In this document: piece by piece, positions 15,947 to 23,738 of the stretch
How positions within the stretch are numbered: position 1 is the first letter of the stretch
How the letters are laid out: the number at the start of each line of letters is the position of its first letter
NCBI GenBank assembly: GCA_020024255.1
Contig: JAHHTX010000005.1
Span: 1 to 39,172, forward strand
Length of the DNA stretch: 39,172 bases
Origin: Anaerotignum sp.
Lineage (GTDB): Bacteria; Bacillota; Clostridia; Lachnospirales; Anaerotignaceae
Direction of reading: 5' to 3'
Made by a program: the position numbers and the translations under genes
Notes under the pieces: generated by a model
What the model saw: the letters and a program-made list of their open reading frames with translations, nothing else
Database searches by the model: none
What the model was told of the DNA's origin: nothing

Positions 15947-16762
15947 TCAGTCTTTGATTTCGTCCCAAATTCCTGCTTTGGTATACAATTCATAGAAATG
16001 GTTGGTAGGGCCTACGCCTTTGCCGATGTCAAGAGAATGTGTAATGGCCATGGTAATATAATCTTTTGCTGTTCGTACTGCTTCTTCTACGGTTTTTCCT
16101 TTTGCCAGATTTGCCGCAATACAAGAAGACATGGTACAGCCTGTGCCATGGGTATTCTTTGTTGGAATCCGATTGGAATGGAGCAATACGATATTGTCAC
16201 CGTCAAAGAGCAGGTCTGTGGCATCATCTACCAAATGCCCCCCTTTGATAAGTACATTTTTTGCACCCATTTTGCGAATTTCTCTTGCTGCCTTTTCCAT
16301 AGACGACAAATCGTTGATGGTAAGTCCTGTAATCACCTCTGCCTCTGGCAAGTTTGGGGTTACCACATCCGCAAGAGGAATGAGCCGCTTCATCAGTGCG
16401 TCCTTTGCTTTCGGCTGCATGAGGTCAAAACCACTTTTGGAAATCATAACAGGGTCAAGTACAACGTTTTGGGGGCGATACTGTTCCAATTTATCTGCAA
16501 TGGCATGAATGGTGGGAATCTGAGAAACCATGCCGATTTTTACAGCACTGACTTGAATATCTGTAAAAATTGCATCAATCTGTCCTTTGATGATTTCCGG
16601 ATCAATATCCTGACAACCGAAAACGCCTTGGGTATTCTGTACTGTAACAGCTGTCACAACACTCATTCCGTATGTACCTTGTGCAGAAAATGTTTTCAAA
16701 TCTGCCTGTATACCTGCTCCACCACAAGTATCCGAACCTGCAATTGTCAAAACGTGTTTCAT
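15947..16762 (-). CDS. thiD: Hydroxymethylpyrimidine/phosphomethylpyrimidine kinase ThiD (or pyridoxal kinase)
   Basis: This ribokinase-family enzyme (271 residues) phosphorylates the HMP moiety of thiamine. The motifs GSDTCGGAGIQADLKTF near the N-terminus, VLDPVMISKSG, VTPNLPEAEVITG and the catalytic anion hole NTHGTGCT are typical. Orphan ThiD homologues in Firmicutes often act as pyridoxal kinase, and no other thiamine gene is nearby, so that role is possible. It has AAGGAGGA before the ATG. No TPP riboswitch motif is seen upstream. Confidence 0.9.
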   Translation of the reverse strand: MKHVLTIAGSDTCGGAGIQADLKTFSAQGTYGMSVVTAVTVQNTQGVFGCQDIDPEIIKGQIDAIFTDIQVSAVKIGMVSQIPTIHAIADKLEQYRPQNVVLDPVMISKSGFDLMQPKAKDALMKRLIPLADVVTPNLPEAEVITGLTINDLSSMEKAAREIRKMGAKNVLIKGGHLVDDATDLLFDGDNIVLLHSNRIPTKNTHGTGCTMSSCIAANLAKGKTVEEAVRTAKDYITMAITHSLDIGKGVGPTNHFYELYTKAGIWDEIKD

Positions 16763-16807
16763 AAAGACTTCCTCCTTCTGTTTTCAACATATTCTCGCTA
16801 TACTCTG

Positions 16808-16848
16808 AAAAAAAGCGCAGTAGACGGAGCAAATGCCGTCCATGCGCC
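16808..16848 (-). terminator. Terminator (possible attenuator) between the GDPD gene and thiD
   Basis: The stem has outer arms GCGCA/TGCGC and inner arms GACGG/CCGTC (16815-16847), with TTTTTTT after it on the minus strand. It ends the GDPD transcript. It also stands only about 45 bases before the thiD start. Upstream GCAAA and a second TTTGC could form an alternative pairing with the loop, so a role in controlling thiD is conceivable. Confidence 0.8.
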
Positions 16849-16916
16849 TTCTGTTTGCTATGCCGATTCGCAAATGCCATAATGACAAATCTACATTTAT
16901 ATTCAGAATACCACCA

Positions 16917-18341
16917 TCACAAATGACTGTCAACGTCCTCCTGTAAATTTCCCATTCCAGATTCTATTGTATCTTCGGATTCGGCTATATTGTCCTGTGG
17001 AGCAGATACTTTTGTTTCTTTTTCTGTTACTGCATCGGAAATTTCTGCGGTTTTTTCATTTTCTTCCGCCTGTTTTTCCTCTGCCTTTCCTCCTGCGGTT
17101 TCTTTTTCAGACTCTTGGAAAAGGGCTTCGGTTTCTGTCAGTGCTGCCAAAACCTCCTCGGGATAATAAATTTCTCCGTCTATGGTATAGCCTTGGGCGG
17201 AAACAACCTCGTCATCATATGTAGTTTTTACATCCATTTTCTTTGTAATAAGACGATTGTTTTTCTGCATGAGCAGTTCATTACCCAAAGAGATGACATT
17301 CCCCTCTGATTGCATAGTCAGCGTATTTTCCTCCGGGTGGTACATGGCGGAAAATGCTTTCCCCTCTGCTTTCATCATGTTGGCAAAATCCCGCAGGCAG
17401 ATATACTCTGTTCCCATAATATCCAATGCAGAAAGAGTATAGGTATTTTCCCCTTGCTGCACTTTCTTTTCCACAATCTTTCGTTCGTTGGAAAGTCCAA
17501 CCCATTCCAGTTCATAAGGTTTGATACGATCTGTATAGACACCACTGACCCCCATAGCAAGAAGTTCAGACATTTGCACATAACGATTGATGGTATGTAC
17601 ATAAACCTGTATTCCCTGCGCCCGCAATGCTTTTATGGCAGCATTGGTGACACGGCTTGTCGACATAGTCACAACACCCACATTATTTTCCGCACAAAAT
17701 TTTGCTATTCTTTGATAATCTACATTTGGCTGTTGATATAATGTATAAATCCATTGTGGGAACTGATGAATTTCTTTAATCCACCCCAGCATTTCTTCAC
17801 TATATATCTGGGGAATAATTCGGTCTAACACTTCCGGTGTGCCCAAATTTTGTGCCAATTTTTTTAAATCACGGAATTGTCTTTGCACAGTCACTTTATC
17901 CGTATTTTTGGTATCTGTTACCAAATAAACATCTTTGTATTCGTCCATCAGCTGCAACAGTTCTGCTGCTGTCAAAGGTGTCTGCTCGTACACAATTTTG
18001 GTATCCTTGAATGTTTTGCTGTCCATCACAAGATTTCCCTTTGGTTTAATTTCCAAACGATAATAGCTGCCGCCAGATTCAAAATCATGGCGTACCACCA
18101 AGGTATTATCAGATGTATAAACAAAATCTGCCTCCATAACACGGTATCCACTTTCCCAAGAAGAAATAAAGGCTTCCTTTGAGTTTGTTTCAATTTTCCC
18201 TTCGTATTCTCCTAGTGCATGGGCAATAAGGGGATTGCCTTCTGTCCAACTGTTTTCCGCCGCAAACACCGTACTACTGGGAAACAGCATGACCCCAAGC
18301 ATTGCCGCCACAGCCACAGCACTTAATCTCTGTTTTTTCAT
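16917..18341 (-). CDS. Secreted GDPD-like phosphodiesterase with a stalk domain
   Basis: The protein (474 residues) resembles glycerophosphodiester phosphodiesterases, which cleave lipid head-group diesters or teichoic acids outside the cell. A signal peptide (1-28, ending FAA) precedes the GDPD barrel (about 36-285). H41, E51-N53 (ETNSKEAF), E70, D72 (MEADF) and H85-D86 (RHD) match the HR-x-ENT, ELD and HD motifs. A copper-amine-oxidase-like beta domain follows (about 290-400), then a Glu/Lys/Ala-rich tail. The usual HR is HA here, a small departure. It has GGAGTGATGAT before the ATG. A structured repeat lies upstream. Confidence 0.88.
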   Translation of the reverse strand: MKKQRLSAVAVAAMLGVMLFPSSTVFAAENSWTEGNPLIAHALGEYEGKIETNSKEAFISSWESGYRVMEADFVYTSDNTLVVRHDFESGGSYYRLEIKPKGNLVMDSKTFKDTKIVYEQTPLTAAELLQLMDEYKDVYLVTDTKNTDKVTVQRQFRDLKKLAQNLGTPEVLDRIIPQIYSEEMLGWIKEIHQFPQWIYTLYQQPNVDYQRIAKFCAENNVGVVTMSTSRVTNAAIKALRAQGIQVYVHTINRYVQMSELLAMGVSGVYTDRIKPYELEWVGLSNERKIVEKKVQQGENTYTLSALDIMGTEYICLRDFANMMKAEGKAFSAMYHPEENTLTMQSEGNVISLGNELLMQKNNRLITKKMDVKTTYDDEVVSAQGYTIDGEIYYPEEVLAALTETEALFQESEKETAGGKAEEKQAEENEKTAEISDAVTEKETKVSAPQDNIAESEDTIESGMGNLQEDVDSHL

Positions 18342-18382
18342 ATCATCACTCCAAAATTTTCTGTTTTTTCAAAATAAGAGAA

Positions 18383-18405
18383 AAAGACAGGAAAATCCTG
18401 CCTTT
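18383..18405 (-). terminator. Terminator hairpin, distal copy of a 23-bp direct repeat
   Basis: The hairpin core is CAGGA-AAA-TCCTG. On the minus strand TCTTTTTC follows, so it works as the terminator of the DUF1292 gene. An identical 23-base copy lies at 18638-18660, on the other side of the repeat element and without the full T-run. Confidence 0.7.
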
Positions 18406-18637
18406 TCAGCCTGTCGAAAAAGTAGTTTTTATCCCTTTTCGAAAATGCGGAAGGGTTTGGGAAACGAAGGGTTTCCCAAATGGAATCCGCAGTGGGAATT
18501 CACTTCCCATGAGGAAAAGCAGAAGTTTCAAGGCTTTTTTGCCATTGGAACTTCTGCTTTATTCTTCTGTCTGCTGGTCAAAGCCTTGTATGAAATGAGG
18601 TTTTGACCAAAAGGGAAACGACTTTGTCGGCACCCTC
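18406..18637 (-). repeat. Full copy A of the 230-bp structured repeat
   Basis: On the minus strand it begins GAGGGTGCCGACAAAGTCG and ends with CTGA. It is about 232 bp and matches copies at 29031 and 38727. The imperfect terminal inverted repeats have the core TGT-N-GACAAAGT. Inside are stem-loops with arms GGTCAAA/TTTGACC, AAAGCAGAAGTT/GAACTTCTGCTTT, GAATTC/GGATTC-type and GGGAAAC/GTTTCCC. A perfect 23-bp direct repeat flanks it (18383-18405, 18638-18660). It carries no transposase. An open frame through it is shared by copies but looks non-coding. Confidence 0.9.
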
Positions 18638-18672
18638 AAAGACAGGAAAATCCTGCCTTTCTTTTTTCTGCA

Positions 18673-18981
18673 TCAGTCTTCGTCTTCAAAAAGTTCGTCA
18701 AAAGCAGCAGAAACCTTGTCAAATTCATCGTCATCTTCAATAACGTCCAACTGAATTTCTTCGCCCAGTTCTTGGTATTCATACAGAAGAACAGTTTCAT
18801 CTTCCAAGGGCAAAAGAGCAATGTATTCTTTGCCTTCCAGACCTTCAACGGAAAAAATACCCAGAACCCCACATTCTACTTCTGTATCATCATCCAGAGT
18901 CAATGTCATAGTTTCCAAATCCATGATATCTTCCTCGTGGTCGTGGTCATGGTCGCACCCACATCCGCAATGATCGCACAT
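18673..18981 (-). CDS. DUF1292 (YrzB-like) protein with a Cys/His-rich N-terminus
   Basis: This acidic 102-residue protein belongs to DUF1292, a short beta-rich family of unknown function common in Firmicutes. The core (about 20-80, MTLTLDDDTEVECGVLGIF...) is typical. The first 18 residues are unusual: four Cys (positions 2, 5, 7 and 9) and four His among Asp/Glu, spelling CDHCGCGCDHDHDHEED, which looks like a metal-binding tail. The C-terminus is Asp/Glu-rich. A good AAGGAGG site precedes the ATG, and a promoter lies at 19027-19055. Confidence 0.9.
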   Translation of the reverse strand: MCDHCGCGCDHDHDHEEDIMDLETMTLTLDDDTEVECGVLGIFSVEGLEGKEYIALLPLEDETVLLYEYQELGEEIQLDVIEDDDEFDKVSAAFDELFEDED

Positions 18982-19026
18982 ATTGTTTCCTCCTTATCAT
19001 TTGTAATCTATTTGTTTTTCCAGTCT

Positions 19027-19055
19027 ATCATAACGTATTCTTAGTCTTTCTACAA
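19027..19055 (-). promoter_or_regulatory. Sigma-A promoter of the DUF1292 gene
   Basis: The minus strand has TTGTAG, 17 bases, TATGAT. It stands between the helicase stop and the DUF1292 start, so the small gene can be expressed separately. Confidence 0.6.
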
Positions 19056-19063
19056 GCATATTT

Positions 19064-20338
19064 TCAGAATTTTCTCTGGTTTTTTCCGTTAATTTTTCTG
19101 TTTTTTTTCATATGCTTCCCCTGTGCCCTTCCTGATGGACTTTTTTCCGTTTTTGGCGGCTTTTTCTTGATATCTAAATCCTTCTTTGTTTTTTTGCTGT
19201 CTACGAGCTTTCCTCCCACCATATCTTTCTGTCTGAAGGAAATCCCCCATACTTTTTCGTATTTGTGTATCCATCTTCGTTCATAGGGTGTAACAATAGA
19301 AATGGCAACACCCTTTTCCCCCTGTCTGCCACAGCGACCTGCACGATGCAGATAATGAACAGGGTCTTCAGGAATATCCAAATTGATGATGTGGGTTACA
19401 TGAGAAATGTCCAATCCTCTTGCCCCAATATCCGAAGCCACCAAAACAGAAACACGTCCCTCACGGAAATCATCAAGTGCATTTTTTCTGTCCAGCTTAC
19501 TTGCCTGCCCATAAATACCTGCCGCTTCTATACCATGATGCACGAGCTTGTCCACTGTAACCTCAATATTTTCGGGGTTATTGAGAAACACAATCGCTTT
19601 CTTTGGCTTTTCTCCTGCCAAAACTTTTCGCAGCATAAGAAACTTTTCTCTGTGGGTAGTCAAGATATAATCATGAGAAATATTTTCCGGCACATTTCCT
19701 TGCCGTTTTTCTCCTTCCAGAAAAAGCATATCTTCTTTCATGAGTGCCTTTGCCCGTTTTTTTGTTTCTTCCCCCACAGAAGCGGAAAGCAGAACAAGCT
19801 GTCTGTCACGCAAAGTGGTTTTAATAACCGCTTCCACAGAAGAAAGATTACCGTCCTCCAAAAGTCTGTCCCCTTCATCTAAAACAATGGTTTTCACCAG
19901 ATGTGCCTGTATTTTCTTTTTCCGTATCAAGTCCAAAATCCGTCCTGTAGAGCCTACTACGATACGGGGCTTACTTTTCAGTTTCTCCACCTGTCTTTGT
20001 ATACCTGCCGTACCAATAATGAGGGCACATCCTGCCTCTATACCCGCATTGTTTGCCAAAAGTTCCACCTGCTTGTATACCTGTGCTGCCAATTCGTGGG
20101 TTGGCGTCAATATCATGACCTGTGTTCCCTTTTGGCTCATATCCAAACCCATAAACAGTGGAATCAGGTAGGCAAGGGTTTTGCCTGAGCCTGTTTCCGA
20201 CCGTCCCACAATATCTTTACCCGTTAAAAGGGCAGGAATCATTTTCTCTTGTATTTCTGTAGGCATGACAATACCCTGCTTTTTCAATCCTTCCACTAAA
20301 GCAGGCATAACACCCAATGCCGCAAAATCTTTTTCCAT
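19064..20338 (-). CDS. DEAD-box RNA helicase with altered motifs
   Basis: This 424-residue superfamily-2 RNA helicase has a Q-motif-like start (MPTEIQEKMIP), motif I SETGSGKT (about 47-54), and motif II DEGD (about 154-157) instead of DEAD. Motif III is SAS, and ARGLDI and HRAGRCGR are in the second domain. Motif Ia reads PTHELA rather than PTRELA. The C-terminal tail (about 370-424) is rich in Lys/Arg and probably binds RNA. Likely roles are ribosome assembly or RNA decay. The ATG at 20338 has AGGA nine bases upstream; one six codons earlier is a less likely start. Confidence 0.9.
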   Translation of the reverse strand: MEKDFAALGVMPALVEGLKKQGIVMPTEIQEKMIPALLTGKDIVGRSETGSGKTLAYLIPLFMGLDMSQKGTQVMILTPTHELAAQVYKQVELLANNAGIEAGCALIIGTAGIQRQVEKLKSKPRIVVGSTGRILDLIRKKKIQAHLVKTIVLDEGDRLLEDGNLSSVEAVIKTTLRDRQLVLLSASVGEETKKRAKALMKEDMLFLEGEKRQGNVPENISHDYILTTHREKFLMLRKVLAGEKPKKAIVFLNNPENIEVTVDKLVHHGIEAAGIYGQASKLDRKNALDDFREGRVSVLVASDIGARGLDISHVTHIINLDIPEDPVHYLHRAGRCGRQGEKGVAISIVTPYERRWIHKYEKVWGISFRQKDMVGGKLVDSKKTKKDLDIKKKPPKTEKSPSGRAQGKHMKKNRKINGKNQRKF

Positions 20339-20378
20339 ACCGCAAAGTCCTTTCATTTCTCTCTTTTTTGTTATTCGT

Positions 20379-20407
20379 ATTATATCCGTTTTCTGCCCAT
20401 ATGTAAA
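20379..20407 (-). promoter_or_regulatory. Sigma-A promoter of the helicase gene
   Basis: The minus strand has TTTACA, 17 bases, TATAAT, just past the cwlD stop codon. Confidence 0.75.
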
Positions 20408-20412
20408 CGGTT

Positions 20413-21108
20413 TTACGGTATATCGCTGCTAAAGTAAGAAAGGATACCACAGTAAATTGCCCATGCCACCCGCTCCTGATAGGACTCGTCATTCAGCAGC
20501 TGTTCCTCATTTTGGTTAGATAGAAAACCGCACTCCACGAGGGCTGCCGGTATTTCCGTTGTCCTCAGCACATAATAATCACGGTTTGCCTTTGCTGCAC
20601 GGGTATTTTCCTCATCCAAACGCTGTTTCAGACTGTCCTGTATACATTCTGCTAAATATTTTCCTTTTTCACTGCTCTTGTGGTAAAAAACCTGTGCACC
20701 TTTAACCTTGTGGGAAGAAAAAGCGTTTTGATGAATACTGACAAAAATATCTGCACCACTTTCGTTAGCAATGTTTTTCCGTTCACTCATGTCTTCTCCC
20801 TTTTTCGCTCCCAGTGCTTCACTGTCTGCCCGTGTCAGATATACCGTGGCACCTCCTTGTTCCAAAAACTCCGCCAGCTTTTTTGTAATGGCAAGATTTA
20901 ATTCCTGCTCATTTTTCCCTTGATTTCCCGTTTTTCCCGGATCCCAGCCACCGTGCCCTGCGTCCAATACCACAATCTTTTCCGACACCGGCAGCATGAC
21001 TTCTTTCGCCTCTCTTTTCTTCGTCTGTACCATGCAGCAGACAATCAAACATAGACAGGCTGCAAGAATAAGCCTTTTGTGGCTTACTGTTCTTTTTTCT
21101 TTTTCCAT
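20413..21108 (-). CDS. cwlD: CwlD-type N-acetylmuramoyl-L-alanine amidase
   Basis: CwlD removes stem peptides from muramic acid during spore-cortex synthesis, the first step to muramic-delta-lactam. The 231 residues comprise a membrane anchor (about 11-28) and an Amidase_3 domain (44-225) with metal and catalytic residues H52 (DAGHGG), E67, H126 (SIHQN) and E192 (VECGFLSN). Length and the single anchor match CwlD. This suggests a spore-forming organism or recent ancestor. The ATG has GGAGG nine bases upstream. Confidence 0.88.
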   Translation of the reverse strand: MEKEKRTVSHKRLILAACLCLIVCCMVQTKKREAKEVMLPVSEKIVVLDAGHGGWDPGKTGNQGKNEQELNLAITKKLAEFLEQGGATVYLTRADSEALGAKKGEDMSERKNIANESGADIFVSIHQNAFSSHKVKGAQVFYHKSSEKGKYLAECIQDSLKQRLDEENTRAAKANRDYYVLRTTEIPAALVECGFLSNQNEEQLLNDESYQERVAWAIYCGILSYFSSDIP

Positions 21109-21286
21109 TCCGCTTCCCCTCCTCTTTCAGTATATGAAAAGATAAAAAATACTTTCCAAAAACAATGTGCCCATCTCTGCATCTGTAAAAAATGACAGTT
21201 TCTTTCTTCTTTCTTCCAGATTTTTACTGCCTTTTTGCTTTTTCTGCCAAATATACTCCTGTATGTCATAAAAAACTTTTTTCGTG

Positions 21287-21315
21287 TTGACACTTCCGTT
21301 TCCCATGCCTATAAT
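21287..21315 (+). promoter_or_regulatory. Consensus sigma-A promoter of serC-serA
   Basis: TTGACA, 17 bases, TATAAT matches the consensus at every base. The transcript would begin near 21322. The gap 21109-21427 holds this promoter, the leader hairpins and no supported gene. Confidence 0.92.
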
Positions 21316-21326
21316 TGCTTTTATAC

Positions 21327-21386
21327 GAAAAACAAATGTTTTTTCATTTGTTTTTCTCATGCCCACTAAAAGCGGTGGGTTTCTTT
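21327..21386 (+). promoter_or_regulatory. Leader hairpins before serC
   Basis: A perfect 12-bp stem GAAAAACAAATG/CATTTGTTTTTC (21327-21338, 21345-21356) is followed by CCCAC/GTGGG (21362-21366, 21375-21379) and then TTTCTTT. The second looks like a weak terminator. The pair may attenuate serC, but I recognise no known riboswitch or T-box. Confidence 0.4.
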
Positions 21387-21427
21387 ACTTTCATTACCAT
21401 TTTATTTTTTTAAGGAGGGCTTATTTT

Positions 21428-22510
21428 ATGCAAAGAGTTTACAATTTTTCAGCCGGACCATCCATGCTGCCTTTAGAAGTTTTAGAGCAGGCACAAAAAG
21501 AATTTATTTGTTACGGTTCCTGCGGAATGTCAGTCATGGAAATGAGCCACCGTTCAAAAGCCTTTGGTGCAATCATTGATAAAGCACAGGCAGATTTACG
21601 GGAGTTGATGCATATTCCTGATCACTATAAAGTTCTGTTTTTACAAGGTGGCGGTTCTACGCAGTTTGCTATGGTTCCCATGAACCTCATGAATAAAAAT
21701 AACAAAGCAGATTATGTTGTCACCGGACAGTGGGCAAAAAAAGCTGCTGAAGAAGCTCAACGCTACGGCGATGTTCGCATTGTGGCATCTTCTGCCGACA
21801 CAACCTTTGACCGAATTCCCGAAGTCAACGCAACAGACTTTGACCCTGCGGCAGACTATGCGTATATCACCATAAACAACACAATTTATGGCACACGCTG
21901 GACAGAACTGCCTGACACAGGAAACGTACCTTTGGTTGGAGATATGTCCTCGTCCATTTTGTCTGAAGAAATTGATATTACCAAATTTGGTCTGCTTTTT
22001 GCCGGAGCACAAAAGAACCTCGGCCCTGCCGGCGTTACTGTTGTCATCATCAGAGAAGACTTAATGGGCAATGCTATGGAGTTTACCCCTACCATGCTGA
22101 AATATGATGTTCATGCCAAAAATAATTCCCTGTACAACACCCCTCCTACATATGGTATCTACTTTATGGGACGTGTTTTTGAATGGGTAAAAAAACAAGG
22201 TGGTGTGGCAGCCATGCAGAAAAAAAATGAAGAAAAAGCTGCTATCCTGTATGATTTCTTGGATACCTCCTCTTTGTTCCGTGGTACTGTGGTAAAGAAA
22301 GACCGTTCCCTCATGAACGCACCTTTCATTTTGCCTACAGACGAACTAAATGCAGCTTTTATCAAAGAAGCAGAAGAAGCAGGCTTTGTAAATTTGAAGG
22401 GTCACCGTACCGTCGGCGGTATGCGTGCAAGTATGTACAACGCTATGCCTAAGGAAGGAATAGAAAAACTGGTACAATTTATGGAAAAATTTGAACGGGC
22501 ACATCAATAA
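21428..22510 (+). CDS. serC: Phosphoserine aminotransferase SerC
   Basis: This PLP enzyme (360 residues) converts 3-phosphohydroxypyruvate to phosphoserine. The N-terminus VYNFSAGPSMLP is diagnostic. The PLP lysine is K196 in FAGAQKNLGP. GGGSTQF, which binds the cofactor phosphate, is at about 74-80. The ATG at 21428 with AAGGAGGG upstream is chosen; a longer frame would start within the promoter. serA and a DUF1015 gene follow on the same transcript. Confidence 0.97.
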   Translation: MQRVYNFSAGPSMLPLEVLEQAQKEFICYGSCGMSVMEMSHRSKAFGAIIDKAQADLRELMHIPDHYKVLFLQGGGSTQFAMVPMNLMNKNNKADYVVTGQWAKKAAEEAQRYGDVRIVASSADTTFDRIPEVNATDFDPAADYAYITINNTIYGTRWTELPDTGNVPLVGDMSSSILSEEIDITKFGLLFAGAQKNLGPAGVTVVIIREDLMGNAMEFTPTMLKYDVHAKNNSLYNTPPTYGIYFMGRVFEWVKKQGGVAAMQKKNEEKAAILYDFLDTSSLFRGTVVKKDRSLMNAPFILPTDELNAAFIKEAEEAGFVNLKGHRTVGGMRASMYNAMPKEGIEKLVQFMEKFERAHQ

Positions 22511-22554
22511 AATGTACCTGACAACCTTGATTTGAAGTAAAGGAGGACTTTTTT

Positions 22555-23724
22555 ATGTTTACCATTCGCACGTTAAACCAAATTTCTGATAAAGGGCTTT
22601 CCAAACTGCCCCAAAATACATTTTCTGTAGACGCAGATGCCAAAAATCCCCATGGGATTATTCTGCGAAGCTATGATATGCATGGCATGGAGTTGAACGA
22701 TGAACTGCTTGCTGTTGCCCGTGCAGGTGCAGGCACAAACAATATTCCCATTGATGAGTGTTCCATAAAAGGCATCCCTGTATTTAATACACCCGGTGCC
22801 AATGCTAACGCTGTAAAAGAATTGGTACTGGCAGGACTTCTTGTATCCTCCCGCCGCATCATAGACGGCTCCAAATGGGTGCAATCTCTTGCAGGTACAG
22901 ATGATATTGAAAAACAGGTAGAAGCTGGAAAAAAACAGTTTACAGGCCCTGAAATCTCCGGTAAAACATTGGGGGTTATCGGCTTAGGTGCAATTGGTGT
23001 AAAGGTTGCCAATGCAGCCATTGACCTGGGTATGGACGTTATCGGCTATGATCCTTTCCTGACTTTGGAATCCGCATGGCACCTTTCCGCAGCAGTGGAC
23101 AAAGCGGAATCCTTAGAACAACTTGTGGCAAACAGTGACTATATTACACTACATATTCCACTGAACAACAACACAAAAAACACCTTTAACAAAGACTTAT
23201 TTGCTGTCACCAAAAAAGGTGTACGTCTTTTGAATTTTGCAAGAGGCGGCCTTATTGACCATACTGCTTTAAAAGATGCCATTGACGAAGGTATTGTGGC
23301 ACGATACATCACAGACTTCCCCAGTGCTGACCTTCTGGGCAACGAGAACATCGTTGTAACCCCTCACCTTGGTGCATCTACACCGGAATCCGAAGAAAAC
23401 TGTGCGGTAATGGCGGCAGAAGAACTGCGGGATTATCTGCTTTATGGCAATATCAAAAATTCTGTAAACTTCCCCGGTTGTGTTGTGCCTTATTCCGGCA
23501 AACCCCGTGTTGCCATTTCCCATTCCAATATTGTCAATATGATTGGACAGCTTGGTGCTGTATTTACAAAACACCGCATCAACATCGACAAAATGGTAAA
23601 CAACTCCAAAGGAGAACTGGCATACAACATCATTGTATGCGACAATCTTCCCGAAAACGAAGAAGCCTTCCTGAACGAATTGTACAGCATCAACAGCGTG
23701 CGCCGTGTGCGTCTGCTGAAATAA
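22555..23724 (+). CDS. serA: D-3-phosphoglycerate dehydrogenase SerA with ACT domain
   Basis: This is the first step of serine synthesis, oxidising 3-phosphoglycerate with NAD. The 389 residues include an NAD-binding GLGAIG motif (about 142-147), the catalytic Arg in NFARGGLID, the His in VVTPHLGAST, and a C-terminal ACT domain (about 313-389), which senses serine in many homologues. It is shorter than the E. coli enzyme (410 residues) but typical of Clostridia. AAAGGAGG precedes the ATG. Confidence 0.96.
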   Translation: MFTIRTLNQISDKGLSKLPQNTFSVDADAKNPHGIILRSYDMHGMELNDELLAVARAGAGTNNIPIDECSIKGIPVFNTPGANANAVKELVLAGLLVSSRRIIDGSKWVQSLAGTDDIEKQVEAGKKQFTGPEISGKTLGVIGLGAIGVKVANAAIDLGMDVIGYDPFLTLESAWHLSAAVDKAESLEQLVANSDYITLHIPLNNNTKNTFNKDLFAVTKKGVRLLNFARGGLIDHTALKDAIDEGIVARYITDFPSADLLGNENIVVTPHLGASTPESEENCAVMAAEELRDYLLYGNIKNSVNFPGCVVPYSGKPRVAISHSNIVNMIGQLGAVFTKHRINIDKMVNNSKGELAYNIIVCDNLPENEEAFLNELYSINSVRRVRLLK

Positions 23725-23738
23725 AAAGGAGTGTATTT

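Noticed and set aside
16763..16916. TPP riboswitch upstream of thiD
   Set aside because: The conserved CTGAGA and downstream THI-box motifs are absent.
18235..18606. Open frame through repeat copy A, with similar frames in copies B (29060-29281) and C (38702-38959)
   Set aside because: The conserved peptide only reflects conserved DNA. It lacks a ribosome site and runs through inverted repeats and hairpin arms, and starts lie in unrelated flanking DNA.
21127..21366. Minus-strand frame upstream of cwlD (79 codons)
   Set aside because: It crosses the serC promoter and leader and has no ribosome site at any start.
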